Below, one piece after another: positions 43,967 to 50,958 of a stretch of DNA of 64,000 nt. Position 1 is the stretch's first letter, and each line of letters begins with the position of its first letter. The translations under genes were made by a program, and so were the position numbers. A model generated the notes under the pieces. That model was not told where the DNA came from, made no database searches, and saw only the letters and a list, made by a program, of their open reading frames with translations. This DNA comes from Bacillota bacterium (lineage in GTDB: Bacteria; Bacillota; Clostridia; Peptostreptococcales; Anaerovoracaceae), in NCBI GenBank assembly GCA_017445315.1, contig JAFSUI010000013.1, forward strand, positions 62,001 through 126,000. The letters are read 5' to 3'.

Positions 43967-44491
43967 ATGAAAAAGCATCTATTTTTTATCGGTTATATGG
44001 GAAGTGGCAAAACCTCTGTTGCAAGAGCTTTGTCGGAGAAGCTGAACCTTCCTCTTTTGGATATGGATGAAGCGATATCCAAAAGATTTGATATGCCAAT
44101 AAATAAGGTCTTTGAAACCTTTGGAGAAGAAAGGTTTAGAGATGCGGAAACTGAGCTTCTTGATGAAATATCAAAGCTTGATTCTCCATTAATCGTCTCC
44201 TGTGGAGGCGGCGTTCCAATGCGTCCTGAGAACCGTGCTTTTTTAAAGGAAAATGGAAAAACCATACTTCTTAACGCAAGCATTGAAGAAATAATAAGAA
44301 GGCTTAACTGCGATAGCCTTTCCAATGAAAACGCCCGCCCTCTATTAAATAACGAAATAGATGAATCCCACATTAATGCTATGATTGAAAAAAGAAAAGC
44401 AGCCTACGAAGAGACTGCTGATTTTTCTATATCAACTGACGGACTTGCGCCTGAAGAAATAGCACTTAATATTATTGAGCTTATGCATTAG
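43967..44491 (+). CDS. aroK: shikimate kinase
   Basis: A 174-residue kinase phosphorylating shikimate. Walker A G-Y-M-G-S-G-K-T is at 9-16, D32/D34 in L-D-M-D-E bind shikimate, F-R-D-A-E follows, and V-S-C-G-G-G is the Walker-B-like glycine motif. A lid with R-P-L-L and the C-terminal R-K-A-A-Y are typical. AAAAAAGGAG leads the ATG. It is the only plus-strand gene in the first 47 kb and converges on cstA. Confidence 0.95.
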   Translation: MKKHLFFIGYMGSGKTSVARALSEKLNLPLLDMDEAISKRFDMPINKVFETFGEERFRDAETELLDEISKLDSPLIVSCGGGVPMRPENRAFLKENGKTILLNASIEEIIRRLNCDSLSNENARPLLNNEIDESHINAMIEKRKAAYEETADFSISTDGLAPEEIALNIIELMH

Positions 44492-44502
44492 TCGAGATAA
44501 AC

Positions 44503-44536
44503 AAAAGGAGCGCCGGCAACAGCCGACGCTCCTTTT
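44503..44536. terminator. bidirectional terminator between aroK and cstA
   Basis: A 10-bp stem (AAAAGGAGCG / CGCTCCTTTT) extended by four more pairs after one mismatch, with an AACA loop. The A/T-rich stem base supplies a short T-run on both strands, as expected between convergent genes. Confidence 0.87.
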
Positions 44537-44564
44537 AGCTATTTATTCGCAATCTATGAATTGC

Positions 44565-46277
44565 TTATGCCTTCTTCTGCTTTGAGAAGTGGCTGAGGCC
44601 TTCCTTAACAAGGATCAGAGCAAGTACTACCATAGCTATAGCGAATACGAGCTGGAAGTAATGTCCCCACATTGGACCTGTGAGAGAACCAGCAGCAAGA
44701 CCTTTGAACTTGTTAATGATTGTAAGGATAAGGCTTGTAAGTGTAGCTACGAGCATGAATGCCATTGGGATGAAGAACATCTTGTTGTTTCTGCCGATGT
44801 CACCAAGCCATGCAGCAACGGACATAAGAGCAAGACCTGCGAGGAGCTGGTTAGCAGCACCAAAGAGTCCCCAGATCTGGCTGAGTGAAAGTCCGCCAAG
44901 TACGCAACCGATGATTACCATGGAAGCTGTACCAAAGAGTGGGTGTGCAAGAAGTGCACGAGCGCCCTTTGCATCCTTATAGGAAGCTTCGCCTTCCTTG
45001 AGGAAGAGTTCACTGAACATGAAACGTGATAGACGTGTACCTGTATCAAGTGAAGTAAGAGCGAATACGGATACAGCGAGTGTCAAGAGTGAATAGATTG
45101 TTTTATAAACACTTGATGTATCAGCGCCGAACATTGTAGCGATACCGGATGCAAATGCAACTGCCGGGGAACCGAATTCACCTGCAGTGTACTTGTTGAA
45201 TACCATACCTACAGCGATGAGGGAGATTACGCCGAGAGCTGATTCGATAAGCATTGAGCCATAACCGATAGCCTGTGCATGTGTTTCCTTGTCAAGCTGC
45301 TTTGATGAAGTACCTGTGGAAACCAGGGAGTGGAATCCGGAGCAAGCACCGCATGCTACTGTGATGAACAGTGTTGGGAAGAGGTATCCAAGCTTTTCGT
45401 TTTTGAATCCTGTGAATGTTGGAATCTGGAACTCAGCTGAGCCGCTGAATGCAGCAATGACGATACCAACTACAGCAACTACCATCATAGCATAGAGCAG
45501 GAAGCTGGAGAGGTAGTCTCTTGGCTGAAGCATAATCCATACAGGAATCAAGGAAGCGATCGTGATGTAGAGACCGATTACTATGATCCATGGCGTTCTT
45601 CCAACTGCGAGACCAACATTCATACCGATAACGATAGCAACGATGATTCCAATGATACCGATAATTGTTGCGGGACCGGTCTTCATGCCAACTTTGTTGG
45701 TAAGAATACCGTAAACGATAGCCAGAAGAATGAACAGCGCAGAAATCATTGCTGTTGTCTGGTTACCGTTCGGGTTGGAAACGATACCGCTCTGATTGAG
45801 ATCAGCAGCTGTAGCAAATGTTCCGGCAACAACGTTTACAAAGGAAGCGATTACCAGAATAAGCACGAGGAGTGCAAATATGGTGAAGAGCTTCTTTGTA
45901 CGGTCTCCCATACTGGAACCGATAACTTCACCGATGGATTTTCCGCCGTGTCTTACGGAAGCAAAGAGTGCACCGTAGTCATGAACACCACCGAAGAAAA
46001 TTCCGCCGATTACGCACCATAGAAATACAGGAACCCAACCGAACACAGATGCCTGGATAGGTCCGTTGATCGGGCCTGCACCTGCGATGGATGAGAAATG
46101 GTGGCCCATCAGTACCTGAGGCGGAGCTGCAACATAGTCAACACCGTCTTCCAGCTCGATAGCCGGAGTAGTACGATTGGCGTCGATGCCCCATTCCTTG
46201 GTCAGCCATTTACCGTAGGTCATATAGCCGATAATTAGAAGGATAATTGCGGCAAGGATAATTAGTAATGGTAACAT
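44565..46277 (-). CDS. cstA: carbon starvation CstA-family transporter
   Basis: A 570-residue membrane protein with about 15-16 helices. CstA/BtsT relatives import pyruvate or peptides. Family hallmarks are G-H-H-F-S-S-I-A-G-A-G-P-I-N-G-P near residue 60, F-G-G-V-H-D-Y and C-S-G-F-H-S-L-V-S-S/T-G-T-S-S-K-Q. The length matches the short Gram-positive form. GGAGAAAAATA precedes the ATG. The codons are noticeably richer in strong, abundant-tRNA codons than in neighbours, suggesting high expression. Two small uncharacterised genes precede it on the same strand. Confidence 0.93.
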   Translation of the reverse strand: MLPLLIILAAIILLIIGYMTYGKWLTKEWGIDANRTTPAIELEDGVDYVAAPPQVLMGHHFSSIAGAGPINGPIQASVFGWVPVFLWCVIGGIFFGGVHDYGALFASVRHGGKSIGEVIGSSMGDRTKKLFTIFALLVLILVIASFVNVVAGTFATAADLNQSGIVSNPNGNQTTAMISALFILLAIVYGILTNKVGMKTGPATIIGIIGIIVAIVIGMNVGLAVGRTPWIIVIGLYITIASLIPVWIMLQPRDYLSSFLLYAMMVVAVVGIVIAAFSGSAEFQIPTFTGFKNEKLGYLFPTLFITVACGACSGFHSLVSTGTSSKQLDKETHAQAIGYGSMLIESALGVISLIAVGMVFNKYTAGEFGSPAVAFASGIATMFGADTSSVYKTIYSLLTLAVSVFALTSLDTGTRLSRFMFSELFLKEGEASYKDAKGARALLAHPLFGTASMVIIGCVLGGLSLSQIWGLFGAANQLLAGLALMSVAAWLGDIGRNNKMFFIPMAFMLVATLTSLILTIINKFKGLAAGSLTGPMWGHYFQLVFAIAMVVLALILVKEGLSHFSKQKKA

Positions 46278-46322
46278 TATTTTTCTCCTTTTCTTTCTTA
46301 ACTATATCTAACAAATAATAAT

Positions 46323-46874
46323 TTAAAATATATTGCTGAAGATTTCTTTTAGCTCCTCTCCTCGGTGGTTATAGAGAAGTTTATGCTTTGAGAAATCATA
46401 GGCAACTACCCTATGGGCACTCCATCCGTGGATGCCCCATTTATAACTCTTGTATTTCTTTGACTTTTTTATAGCCTTCTCAGCTTCCGGAGATATCGAC
46501 TCTGCCGTAATCACAACAGTTACGTCTGAATTTCTGTGATTCTCCTTTGGGCGGGCTCTGGAGAGTCCATCCTCCCAGGCTTTCTCCTCATAATTTCTGA
46601 ACTGCTCCTCGGTTAGCTCTTCCGCCTTTGCAAAATATACAAATTCGTTGCTATCGACCTCGGAAACTTTAGCCTTCTTTATAAGGATATATTGTTCATC
46701 ATGAATCCTAAATACTGCTTCAGCATCAAAGGGTTCAAGCGGATCCTCTCTATTCAAATCGTAATAAGCGCTGTATGCGGTCATCACCCTTTCATAGGCT
46801 TCATGGATATCTTGAGGTTTTTCTCTCTTTATCTTTGGCCTCTTGGGTTTCTTCCTCGGTATAAGAATTGGCAT
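46323..46874 (-). CDS. conserved hypothetical protein
   Basis: A 183-residue soluble protein that I do not recognise. The first 22 residues are Lys/Arg/Pro-rich, then come mixed alpha/beta segments; a strand V-T-V-V-I-T-A-E-S-I is followed by a very basic stretch (about 133-143) and G-I-H-G-W-S-A-H-R-V-V-A-Y-D, which could be a nucleic-acid-binding or enzymatic fold. No signal peptide or membrane helix. AGGAGA precedes the ATG. It lies 45 bp upstream of cstA and 23 bp downstream of the next gene, so the three may be one operon. Confidence 0.75.
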   Translation of the reverse strand: MPILIPRKKPKRPKIKREKPQDIHEAYERVMTAYSAYYDLNREDPLEPFDAEAVFRIHDEQYILIKKAKVSEVDSNEFVYFAKAEELTEEQFRNYEEKAWEDGLSRARPKENHRNSDVTVVITAESISPEAEKAIKKSKKYKSYKWGIHGWSAHRVVAYDFSKHKLLYNHRGEELKEIFSNIF

Positions 46875-46897
46875 TAAGTTCTCCTATTGCTAAAGCG

Positions 46898-47299
46898 TTA
46901 TACTAAAGCCGCACCGCCCTGAACGGCGATTGCAGGTTCTTCTCTCTTTGGTGCGGAAAAGTCGCAATCCGGCATTCTCTCCTTGAGATCCTTCATGAGC
47001 TCCTGTGCAGCTCTGGTTCCCGGAAGTTGGATTACTGCAAGTTCCTTTTCATCGTCGCCGATAACAAGATTCTCTACCTGCATTTCACCTTTGCCGCAAC
47101 ACATCTTAAGGTTAACACCCATGACGCGTCTGAAGCATCTTTTAATGTCCGAATAAGGAATATAATAATTCTTCATTCTGGACTTGAACATAAAGCAAGT
47201 GTCGCCCAATCTTATTGCGCCAATCTGTCTTGCACTCTTATATTCGTTTTCCAATACGGCGGTATCTACCGCACTCTCTGTTAGTGGATTGAATTTCAT
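46898..47299 (-). CDS. conserved hypothetical protein, possible PH-like fold
   Basis: A 133-residue soluble protein. Beta-rich segments such as A-I-R-L-G-D-T-C-F-M-F-K, Y-Y-I-P-Y-S-D-I-K-R-C-F-R-R and M-Q-V-E-N-L-V-I-G-D followed by one helix (A-A-Q-E-L-M-K-D-L-K-E-R) resemble small PH-like domains found in Clostridia, but the similarity is by pattern only. Cysteines at positions 35, 55, 67 and 68 are notable. AAAAGGA lies upstream of the ATG. It is the first gene of a presumed group with the next hypothetical gene and cstA. Confidence 0.72.
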   Translation of the reverse strand: MKFNPLTESAVDTAVLENEYKSARQIGAIRLGDTCFMFKSRMKNYYIPYSDIKRCFRRVMGVNLKMCCGKGEMQVENLVIGDDEKELAVIQLPGTRAAQELMKDLKERMPDCDFSAPKREEPAIAVQGGAALV

Positions 47300-47333
47300 T
47301 GTTTATCCTTTTAATTAAATAAAGCAAAATGGA

Positions 47334-47355
47334 GTTATATTTATGCAAATATAAC
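47334..47355. promoter_or_regulatory. dyad-symmetric operator-like site
   Basis: Arms GTTATATTT and AAATATAAC, 9 bp each and perfect, are separated by ATGC, 35 bp upstream of the gene at 46898-47299. The shape is that of a dimeric repressor site controlling that gene and perhaps cstA. The regulator is unknown. Confidence 0.45.
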
Positions 47356-47447
47356 AACGTCCGTATTAATAAACTGTTACTGCAAACAATACTGTATATA
47401 TGATATGAGGATTTCCCATTCCCCTATATTATGTATTAAACATTATA

Positions 47448-47485
47448 CTTTGATATATATGCTTTAGTCAAGCATTGTATCAAAG
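47448..47485. repeat. interrupted inverted repeat overlapping the left direct repeat
   Basis: CTTTGATA-TATA-TGCTT on the left pairs with AAGCA-TTG-TATCAAAG on the right, 13 paired bases with a small internal loop and a TAGTC centre. The right arm is part of the 14-bp sequence repeated at 50945. The layout is like a recombination or protein-binding site. Confidence 0.55.
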
Positions 47486-47486
47486 C
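47473..47486. repeat. 14-bp direct repeat, left copy
   Basis: CATTGTATCAAAGC, identical to 50945-50958 and in the same orientation. The two copies bound the 3.5-kb accessory island. Confidence 0.6.
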
Positions 47487-47579
47487 AGTAATTTGAAAAA
47501 TAAACATCTACACCCCTAGTAGAAGTTACCTTTGCAAAGTGTGTGTGGCTGTTAAATGTGCAAATAAGGAGAATTGTGT

Positions 47580-48278
47580 ATGTTTACAGAAAACAACAAA
47601 ACTATACAATGTGGCTTTGGTAGTACTAATGTGGTAGAATCCAATCAAATACAACAAAATAGTCACATGGTATTGGAGGATATGAGCATGAGCTTATGTG
47701 GGATATTGAAATGCCAGGCTGGAATAGTCGCCTTTGGGGACTCAAAGAACACTATAATACACAAAGGAATCCCGAAAATAAATCCGCTTAACCCTACCAT
47801 TCAAAAAGTTTTCAGATTCGACAATTATTTATTGGCAATGACTGGACCGAATCAATTTGTAAAAAACGATATGGTAATAAAAGCGGATACTTTAATTGAT
47901 GAGCTTTCTACACAACAAGATTTTTCTAACAATTATAAAAGTTGCATCAGCGCCCTTGCGAACACTATACAACCAAGTCTTAGCTCAAACGAAAAAGTGT
48001 TGATTGGTATTGGATATAAGGTGCCAGAATACGGCATCGTACTCTTTGAAATCACTCGCAGTAATGTGGAAAGATTTGATTTTCCCAATAAATACGGTTT
48101 TAAAGTGTTTGGAGCTAGCGACCTTATCTTCCCTGCTAATGGTTGTGAGAATTTTACAACAATCGACGAGGCGGTTCGATTTGTTTCTGATTATATGGAT
48201 CACATTTTATCCCTAGGTGACATGCTGCTTCAATACAATCCCGCTGGATCTCCAATAAGTATTGAAACACTCGTGTAA
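47580..48278 (+). CDS. predicted Ntn-hydrolase-like (proteasome-beta fold) protein
   Basis: A 232-residue protein that I do not recognise by name. From about residue 35 its pattern follows HslV/proteasome beta subunits: C-G-I-L-K-C-Q-A-G-I-V-A-F-G-D-S-K-N matches the first hairpin with its conserved Asp, K-V-F-R-F-D-N-Y-L-L-A-M-T-G matches the third strand and the turn, then two long helices and strands with I-G-I-G-Y follow. The first 36 residues could be a propeptide; the expected mature Thr/Ser/Cys nucleophile would fall in M-S-M-S-L-C-G, and which residue is used is unclear. ATG at 47580 has AAGGAGA seven bases upstream. A terminator follows. Inference from pattern only. Confidence 0.7.
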   Translation: MFTENNKTIQCGFGSTNVVESNQIQQNSHMVLEDMSMSLCGILKCQAGIVAFGDSKNTIIHKGIPKINPLNPTIQKVFRFDNYLLAMTGPNQFVKNDMVIKADTLIDELSTQQDFSNNYKSCISALANTIQPSLSSNEKVLIGIGYKVPEYGIVLFEITRSNVERFDFPNKYGFKVFGASDLIFPANGCENFTTIDEAVRFVSDYMDHILSLGDMLLQYNPAGSPISIETLV

Positions 48279-48306
48279 TGACGACAATTATATATTAGAG
48301 ATACGA

Positions 48307-48334
48307 AAAACACTCAGTCTTCACTGAGTGTTTT
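48307..48334. terminator. bidirectional terminator between convergent island genes
   Basis: A perfect 12-bp stem (AAAACACTCAGT / ACTGAGTGTTTT) with a CTTC loop, between the plus-strand Ntn-like gene and the minus-strand HEPN gene. Both strands end in a T-run. Confidence 0.88.
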
Positions 48335-48354
48335 ATGTCAATGTGTATTTAGTG

Positions 48355-48855
48355 CTAATCTATGGAGCCTAAGTCGCTATCATCATCGTCGTCATCCCAC
48401 CATTCAGCATCGACGTTCTCTAGATTGTCTTCTTGAATATCTACGTCATTTTTGGCTTCAACCAAATCTTGATACTGCACTTGTAATGTTTCAAATTCTT
48501 CAATAGCCTTATTTATATCTTCAATTAACACCACCGCAGAAGAGCCATATCTTGTGCCTGCTTCCCAATTGGTGATTTCGCTCGCCATCCATTTTAATGT
48601 ATCTGACAGCACGATATTTGTTTCATTTTCCACTTTATCCACAAGAGCATCAATATCATGCCCGATTTGTTTTAACTCTCCTTCTTGATATTGACATTCT
48701 TCTACCAAAATGTATTTTAATTCTTTTTCAATGCCTTGTTGTACATGGTATCCAGCAATATCATAAATGCCTTCGTCGCCTGTGGGATTTCCTACAGGGG
48801 ATATAAGTTGCTTCGCAACTTTAATGTCGGACAATGCTCTATCATGTAATGTCAT
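48355..48855 (-). CDS. HEPN-domain protein of a HEPN/MNT two-gene module
   Basis: A 166-residue protein with a HEPN domain in residues 1-125: a first helix with H-D-R-A-L-S-D-I-K-V-A, the characteristic second helix Y-H-V-Q-Q-G-I-E-K-E-L-K-Y-I-L, I-G-H-D-I-D-A-L-V, and T-R-Y-G at 101-104. It does not contain the R-x(4-6)-H motif of RNase-type HEPN toxins or the RxxxxHxY of HepT. The last 25 residues are an acidic tail with six Asp in a row. It overlaps the HTH-nucleotidyltransferase gene by 14 bp; AAAGGGG is the binding site. By context the pair is toxin-antitoxin-like, but the HEPN activity is open. Confidence 0.85.
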   Translation of the reverse strand: MTLHDRALSDIKVAKQLISPVGNPTGDEGIYDIAGYHVQQGIEKELKYILVEECQYQEGELKQIGHDIDALVDKVENETNIVLSDTLKWMASEITNWEAGTRYGSSAVVLIEDINKAIEEFETLQVQYQDLVEAKNDVDIQEDNLENVDAEWWDDDDDDSDLGSID

Positions 48856-49369
48856 AAACTACCACCCCTTTATTCACTATCTCATCCTGAAACCATCCTT
48901 TTAAATGATTCCATAAAAGCAAATCACAATTGTGATTGCATGCTTTTCCAAAATCCACTAAGGAGTAATGCATTTTTAATTTATCATAACCATCTTTCAT
49001 TAAGAAACATAAATCCAAATCACTATTTGCGGTACACTCATTGCGTGCTGCACTACCAAAAACAATCATTTTTAAGATGTCCGGATTCTTCCTAGCTATA
49101 TCAATACACTTCTTTGTTTGCGCTCTTTTTCGTGGATCAATTTTGATAAGATTACTTAAAAACGATGTGTTTTCTTCTAATGAGATATTAAGCCCAAGCG
49201 CATCACATATTCTAGATAGCATTGCTAAGTTAGGGCTTGTTGATTCGCTCTCAATACGCCCAACTGTGGACTGCGGGATGCCGCAGATTTCCGCCACTTC
49301 CTTTTGCGAAAGCCTAAGCTCTGCACGTCTTTCTTTAATTCTATTAATAATACCGTTAGTACCCTTCAT
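48842..49369 (-). CDS. XRE-type HTH fused to minimal nucleotidyltransferase (MNT)
   Basis: A 175-residue fusion. Residues 7-63 are a Cro/C1-type helix-turn-helix (L-S-Q-K-E-V-A-E-I-C-G-I-P-Q-S-T-V-G-R-I-E). Residues 98-170 are a minimal nucleotidyltransferase with the exact GSx10DxD pattern (G105-S106, D117, D119) and a third acid at D149. MntA-type antitoxins of type VII systems inactivate HEPN partners by AMPylation. Here the DNA-binding domain is added, so the protein may also repress its own promoter, which lies in a 30-bp palindrome just upstream. Start at 49369 chosen for GGAGG eight bases away. Confidence 0.9.
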   Translation of the reverse strand: MKGTNGIINRIKERRAELRLSQKEVAEICGIPQSTVGRIESESTSPNLAMLSRICDALGLNISLEENTSFLSNLIKIDPRKRAQTKKCIDIARKNPDILKMIVFGSAARNECTANSDLDLCFLMKDGYDKLKMHYSLVDFGKACNHNCDLLLWNHLKGWFQDEIVNKGVVVYDIT

Positions 49370-49384
49370 AAATATATCCTCCGT

Positions 49385-49414
49385 CAATATAATAGCATAT
49401 ATGCTATTATATTG
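49385..49414. promoter_or_regulatory. 30-bp perfect palindrome, likely operator of the XRE-MNT/HEPN operon
   Basis: Positions 49385-49414 form a perfect palindrome with 15-bp arms (core AGCATATATGCT). A further half-site, 11 of 12 bases matching an arm, lies at 49426-49437. The promoter hexamers of the operon fall within it, so binding of the encoded HTH protein would block transcription. Confidence 0.75.
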
Positions 49415-49417
49415 CAA
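49389..49417 (-). promoter_or_regulatory. predicted promoter of XRE-MNT/HEPN operon
   Basis: On the minus strand TTGCAA (49417-49412) and TATTAT (49394-49389) with a 17-bp spacer that is the centre of the palindrome, 20 bp before the chosen ATG. Confidence 0.6.
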
Positions 49418-49442
49418 GTTCTAATTATGCTATAATACTCTT

Positions 49443-49454
49443 ACTGCCGGTGCT
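49443..49454 (+). repeat. IS30 left inverted repeat
   Basis: ACTGCCGGTGCT, complementary at 11 of 12 positions to the right repeat at 50731-50742; 15 bp before the transposase ATG. Confidence 0.6.
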
Positions 49455-49469
49455 TGGAAAGGACACCAA

Positions 49470-50717
49470 ATGGCAAAGCATAAACACTTAACACTGGATG
49501 AGCGATACGCCATCCAACGCGGGATTGAGCAACATAAATCTTTTAGAAAAATCGCACAAGAGCTTGGTCGTGACACATCAACCATCGCAAAAGAAGTCAA
49601 AAGACATCTTGAGCATAGAAAAACGGGTGCACAAGGCATGTACTTCAATGATTGCAAGCACAGAAGGACATGCAGACCTGGTCATAAATGCCTATTGGAC
49701 GCTTGCGAGAAATATGTTAAGCATACATGTGTAAAGCTAACTAAAGCGCCATACGTATGTAACTGTTGCGAAAGCAAATTGAAATGCACTTTAGAAAAGC
49801 AAATATACTCGGCTTCCAAGGCTCATCAGGAATACAAACTGTCATTACGAGCTATGCGTGGTGGGCTCTGTATCACAGAAGAAGAAATAGTATCTTTAGA
49901 CAAGGTAATTTCGCCACTTCTTATGAAAGGGCAATCCCTTCATCATATCTGTGTATCGAACAGAGACAAGATTATGTTTTCAGAGCGCACGCTCTATAAC
50001 TATATTGATATGGGACTTTTCACCGCCAAGAATGTAGATATGCCAAGGAAGGTACGATTTAGACCAAGAAAAAGCTCCCATGATTCATTTAAGGTTGATA
50101 AAAGATGTAGAATAGGAAGAACACTAGAAGATTACAATAACTATCTTAACAAAAATCCCGATACTGCAGTAGTACAAATGGATTCTGTTATGGGCAAAGT
50201 TGGAGGAAAACTACTTCTTACCATCCATTTTGTGAAGACTGAATTCATGCTCGCATTTTTGCGAGATAGAAATACTGCGGCATCGGTTACGGAAATATTT
50301 AATTCACTCTATGAAAAACTCGGTTTTCAACGCTTTACAAAACTATTTCCTATAATACTTTGTGATAACGGTTCTGAGTTTTCCAATCCTACAGCCATCG
50401 AAGTTGATTCCGATGGCGTTATTCGCACAAAACTCTTTTACTGTGATCCTTCATCACCATACCAGAAGGGCGCAGTAGAAAACAATCATGAGTTCATCAG
50501 AAGAATTATACCTAAAAGCAAATCCATGGATGATCTTACTCAACATAAGGTTAATCTTATGATGAGCCATATCAACTCGTATAGACGCGAAAACCTCGGG
50601 GACAAAAGTCCAACCGAGGTCTTCAAGTTCTTCTATGGTCAGGACACCTTAGATATTCTTGGTATAGCGGAAATTCCTGCAAATGACATTCTGCTAAAAC
50701 CAAGCCTATTAAGATAG
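49470..50717 (+). CDS. IS30 family transposase
   Basis: A 415-residue DDE transposase, apparently intact. The N-terminal HTH (L-T-L-D-E-R-Y-A-I-Q-R, then I-A-Q-E-L-G-R-D-T-S-T-I) binds the ends. A cysteine/histidine-rich stretch (about 62-106) may form a zinc site. The rve-type core carries D238 (V-V-Q-M-D-S), D299 (L-C-D-N-G-S-E-F) and E337 (K-G-A-V-E-N-N-H-E), and ends with the P-T-E-V-F segment. AAAGGA precedes the ATG. Slightly longer than typical IS30 proteins. Its neighbours on both sides suggest insertion into, or carriage with, the accessory island. Confidence 0.95.
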   Translation: MAKHKHLTLDERYAIQRGIEQHKSFRKIAQELGRDTSTIAKEVKRHLEHRKTGAQGMYFNDCKHRRTCRPGHKCLLDACEKYVKHTCVKLTKAPYVCNCCESKLKCTLEKQIYSASKAHQEYKLSLRAMRGGLCITEEEIVSLDKVISPLLMKGQSLHHICVSNRDKIMFSERTLYNYIDMGLFTAKNVDMPRKVRFRPRKSSHDSFKVDKRCRIGRTLEDYNNYLNKNPDTAVVQMDSVMGKVGGKLLLTIHFVKTEFMLAFLRDRNTAASVTEIFNSLYEKLGFQRFTKLFPIILCDNGSEFSNPTAIEVDSDGVIRTKLFYCDPSSPYQKGAVENNHEFIRRIIPKSKSMDDLTQHKVNLMMSHINSYRRENLGDKSPTEVFKFFYGQDTLDILGIAEIPANDILLKPSLLR

Positions 50718-50730
50718 CCTGATATTTGAG

Positions 50731-50742
50731 AGCACCGGTAGT
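50731..50742 (-). repeat. IS30 right inverted repeat
   Basis: AGCACCGGTAGT, 13 bp after the transposase stop, complementary to the left repeat with one mismatch. Confidence 0.6.
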
Positions 50743-50951
50743 GACATTATGGGCAACTCATAAGGGTGGATGTTTACGTTGCAAAACAGCTTGACAACAT
50801 CGACCTTCTATTAAATTTGCCCAAAAATCAAAATTTATCTGCTCTGTACCTTGATATTACATTACCAGAGCCTAAATGTCACTATGCAAAATGCTATTTT
50901 GTGGACGTTACCTTTACAAAGTGGAAATTAATATTTCAAGTGACCATTGTA
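50743..50951. other. non-coding right flank of the island
   Basis: 209 bp between the IS30 repeat and the stop codon of the next gene. It holds two copies of a 20-base motif (50766-50785 and 50901-50920) also found at the left island edge, and the start of the right 14-bp direct repeat. A plus-strand open frame here has no ribosome binding site or family signature, and I do not call it. Confidence 0.6.
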
Positions 50952-50958
50952 TCAAAGC
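50945..50958. repeat. 14-bp direct repeat, right copy
   Basis: CATTGTATCAAAGC, identical to 47473-47486. On the minus strand it covers the final Leu codon and TGA stop of the gene at 50952-51269 plus the following bases. Confidence 0.6.

Larger units (their letters stand above)
47300..47579. other. intergenic region at left edge of accessory island
   Basis: 280 bp without a gene. It contains a 22-bp operator-like dyad at 47334-47355, an inverted repeat at 47448-47485, one copy of a 14-bp direct repeat at 47473-47486, and one copy of a 20-base motif at 47519-47538 that recurs at the right edge of the island. It must also hold the promoters of the two divergent genes, but no clear consensus promoter is seen. 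Confidence 0.7.
49443..50742 (+). mobile_element. IS30-family insertion sequence
   Basis: A 1.3-kb element with one intact transposase gene. Near-terminal inverted repeats ACTGCCGGTGCT (49443-49454) and AGCACCGGTAGT (50731-50742) match at 11 of 12 bases. The exact ends may be a few bases further out, and I cannot see a clear 2-3 bp target duplication. A TATAAT at 49431-49436, just outside the left repeat, may help drive the transposase. Confidence 0.75.

Noticed and set aside
45289..45978. Short plus-strand frames opposite cstA
   Set aside because: Shadows of a strongly biased minus-strand gene.
47473..50958. The 14-bp repeats as target-site duplication of the IS30 element
   Set aside because: IS30-family elements duplicate only 2-3 bp, and the repeats lie more than 200 bp and almost 2 kb from the IS ends.
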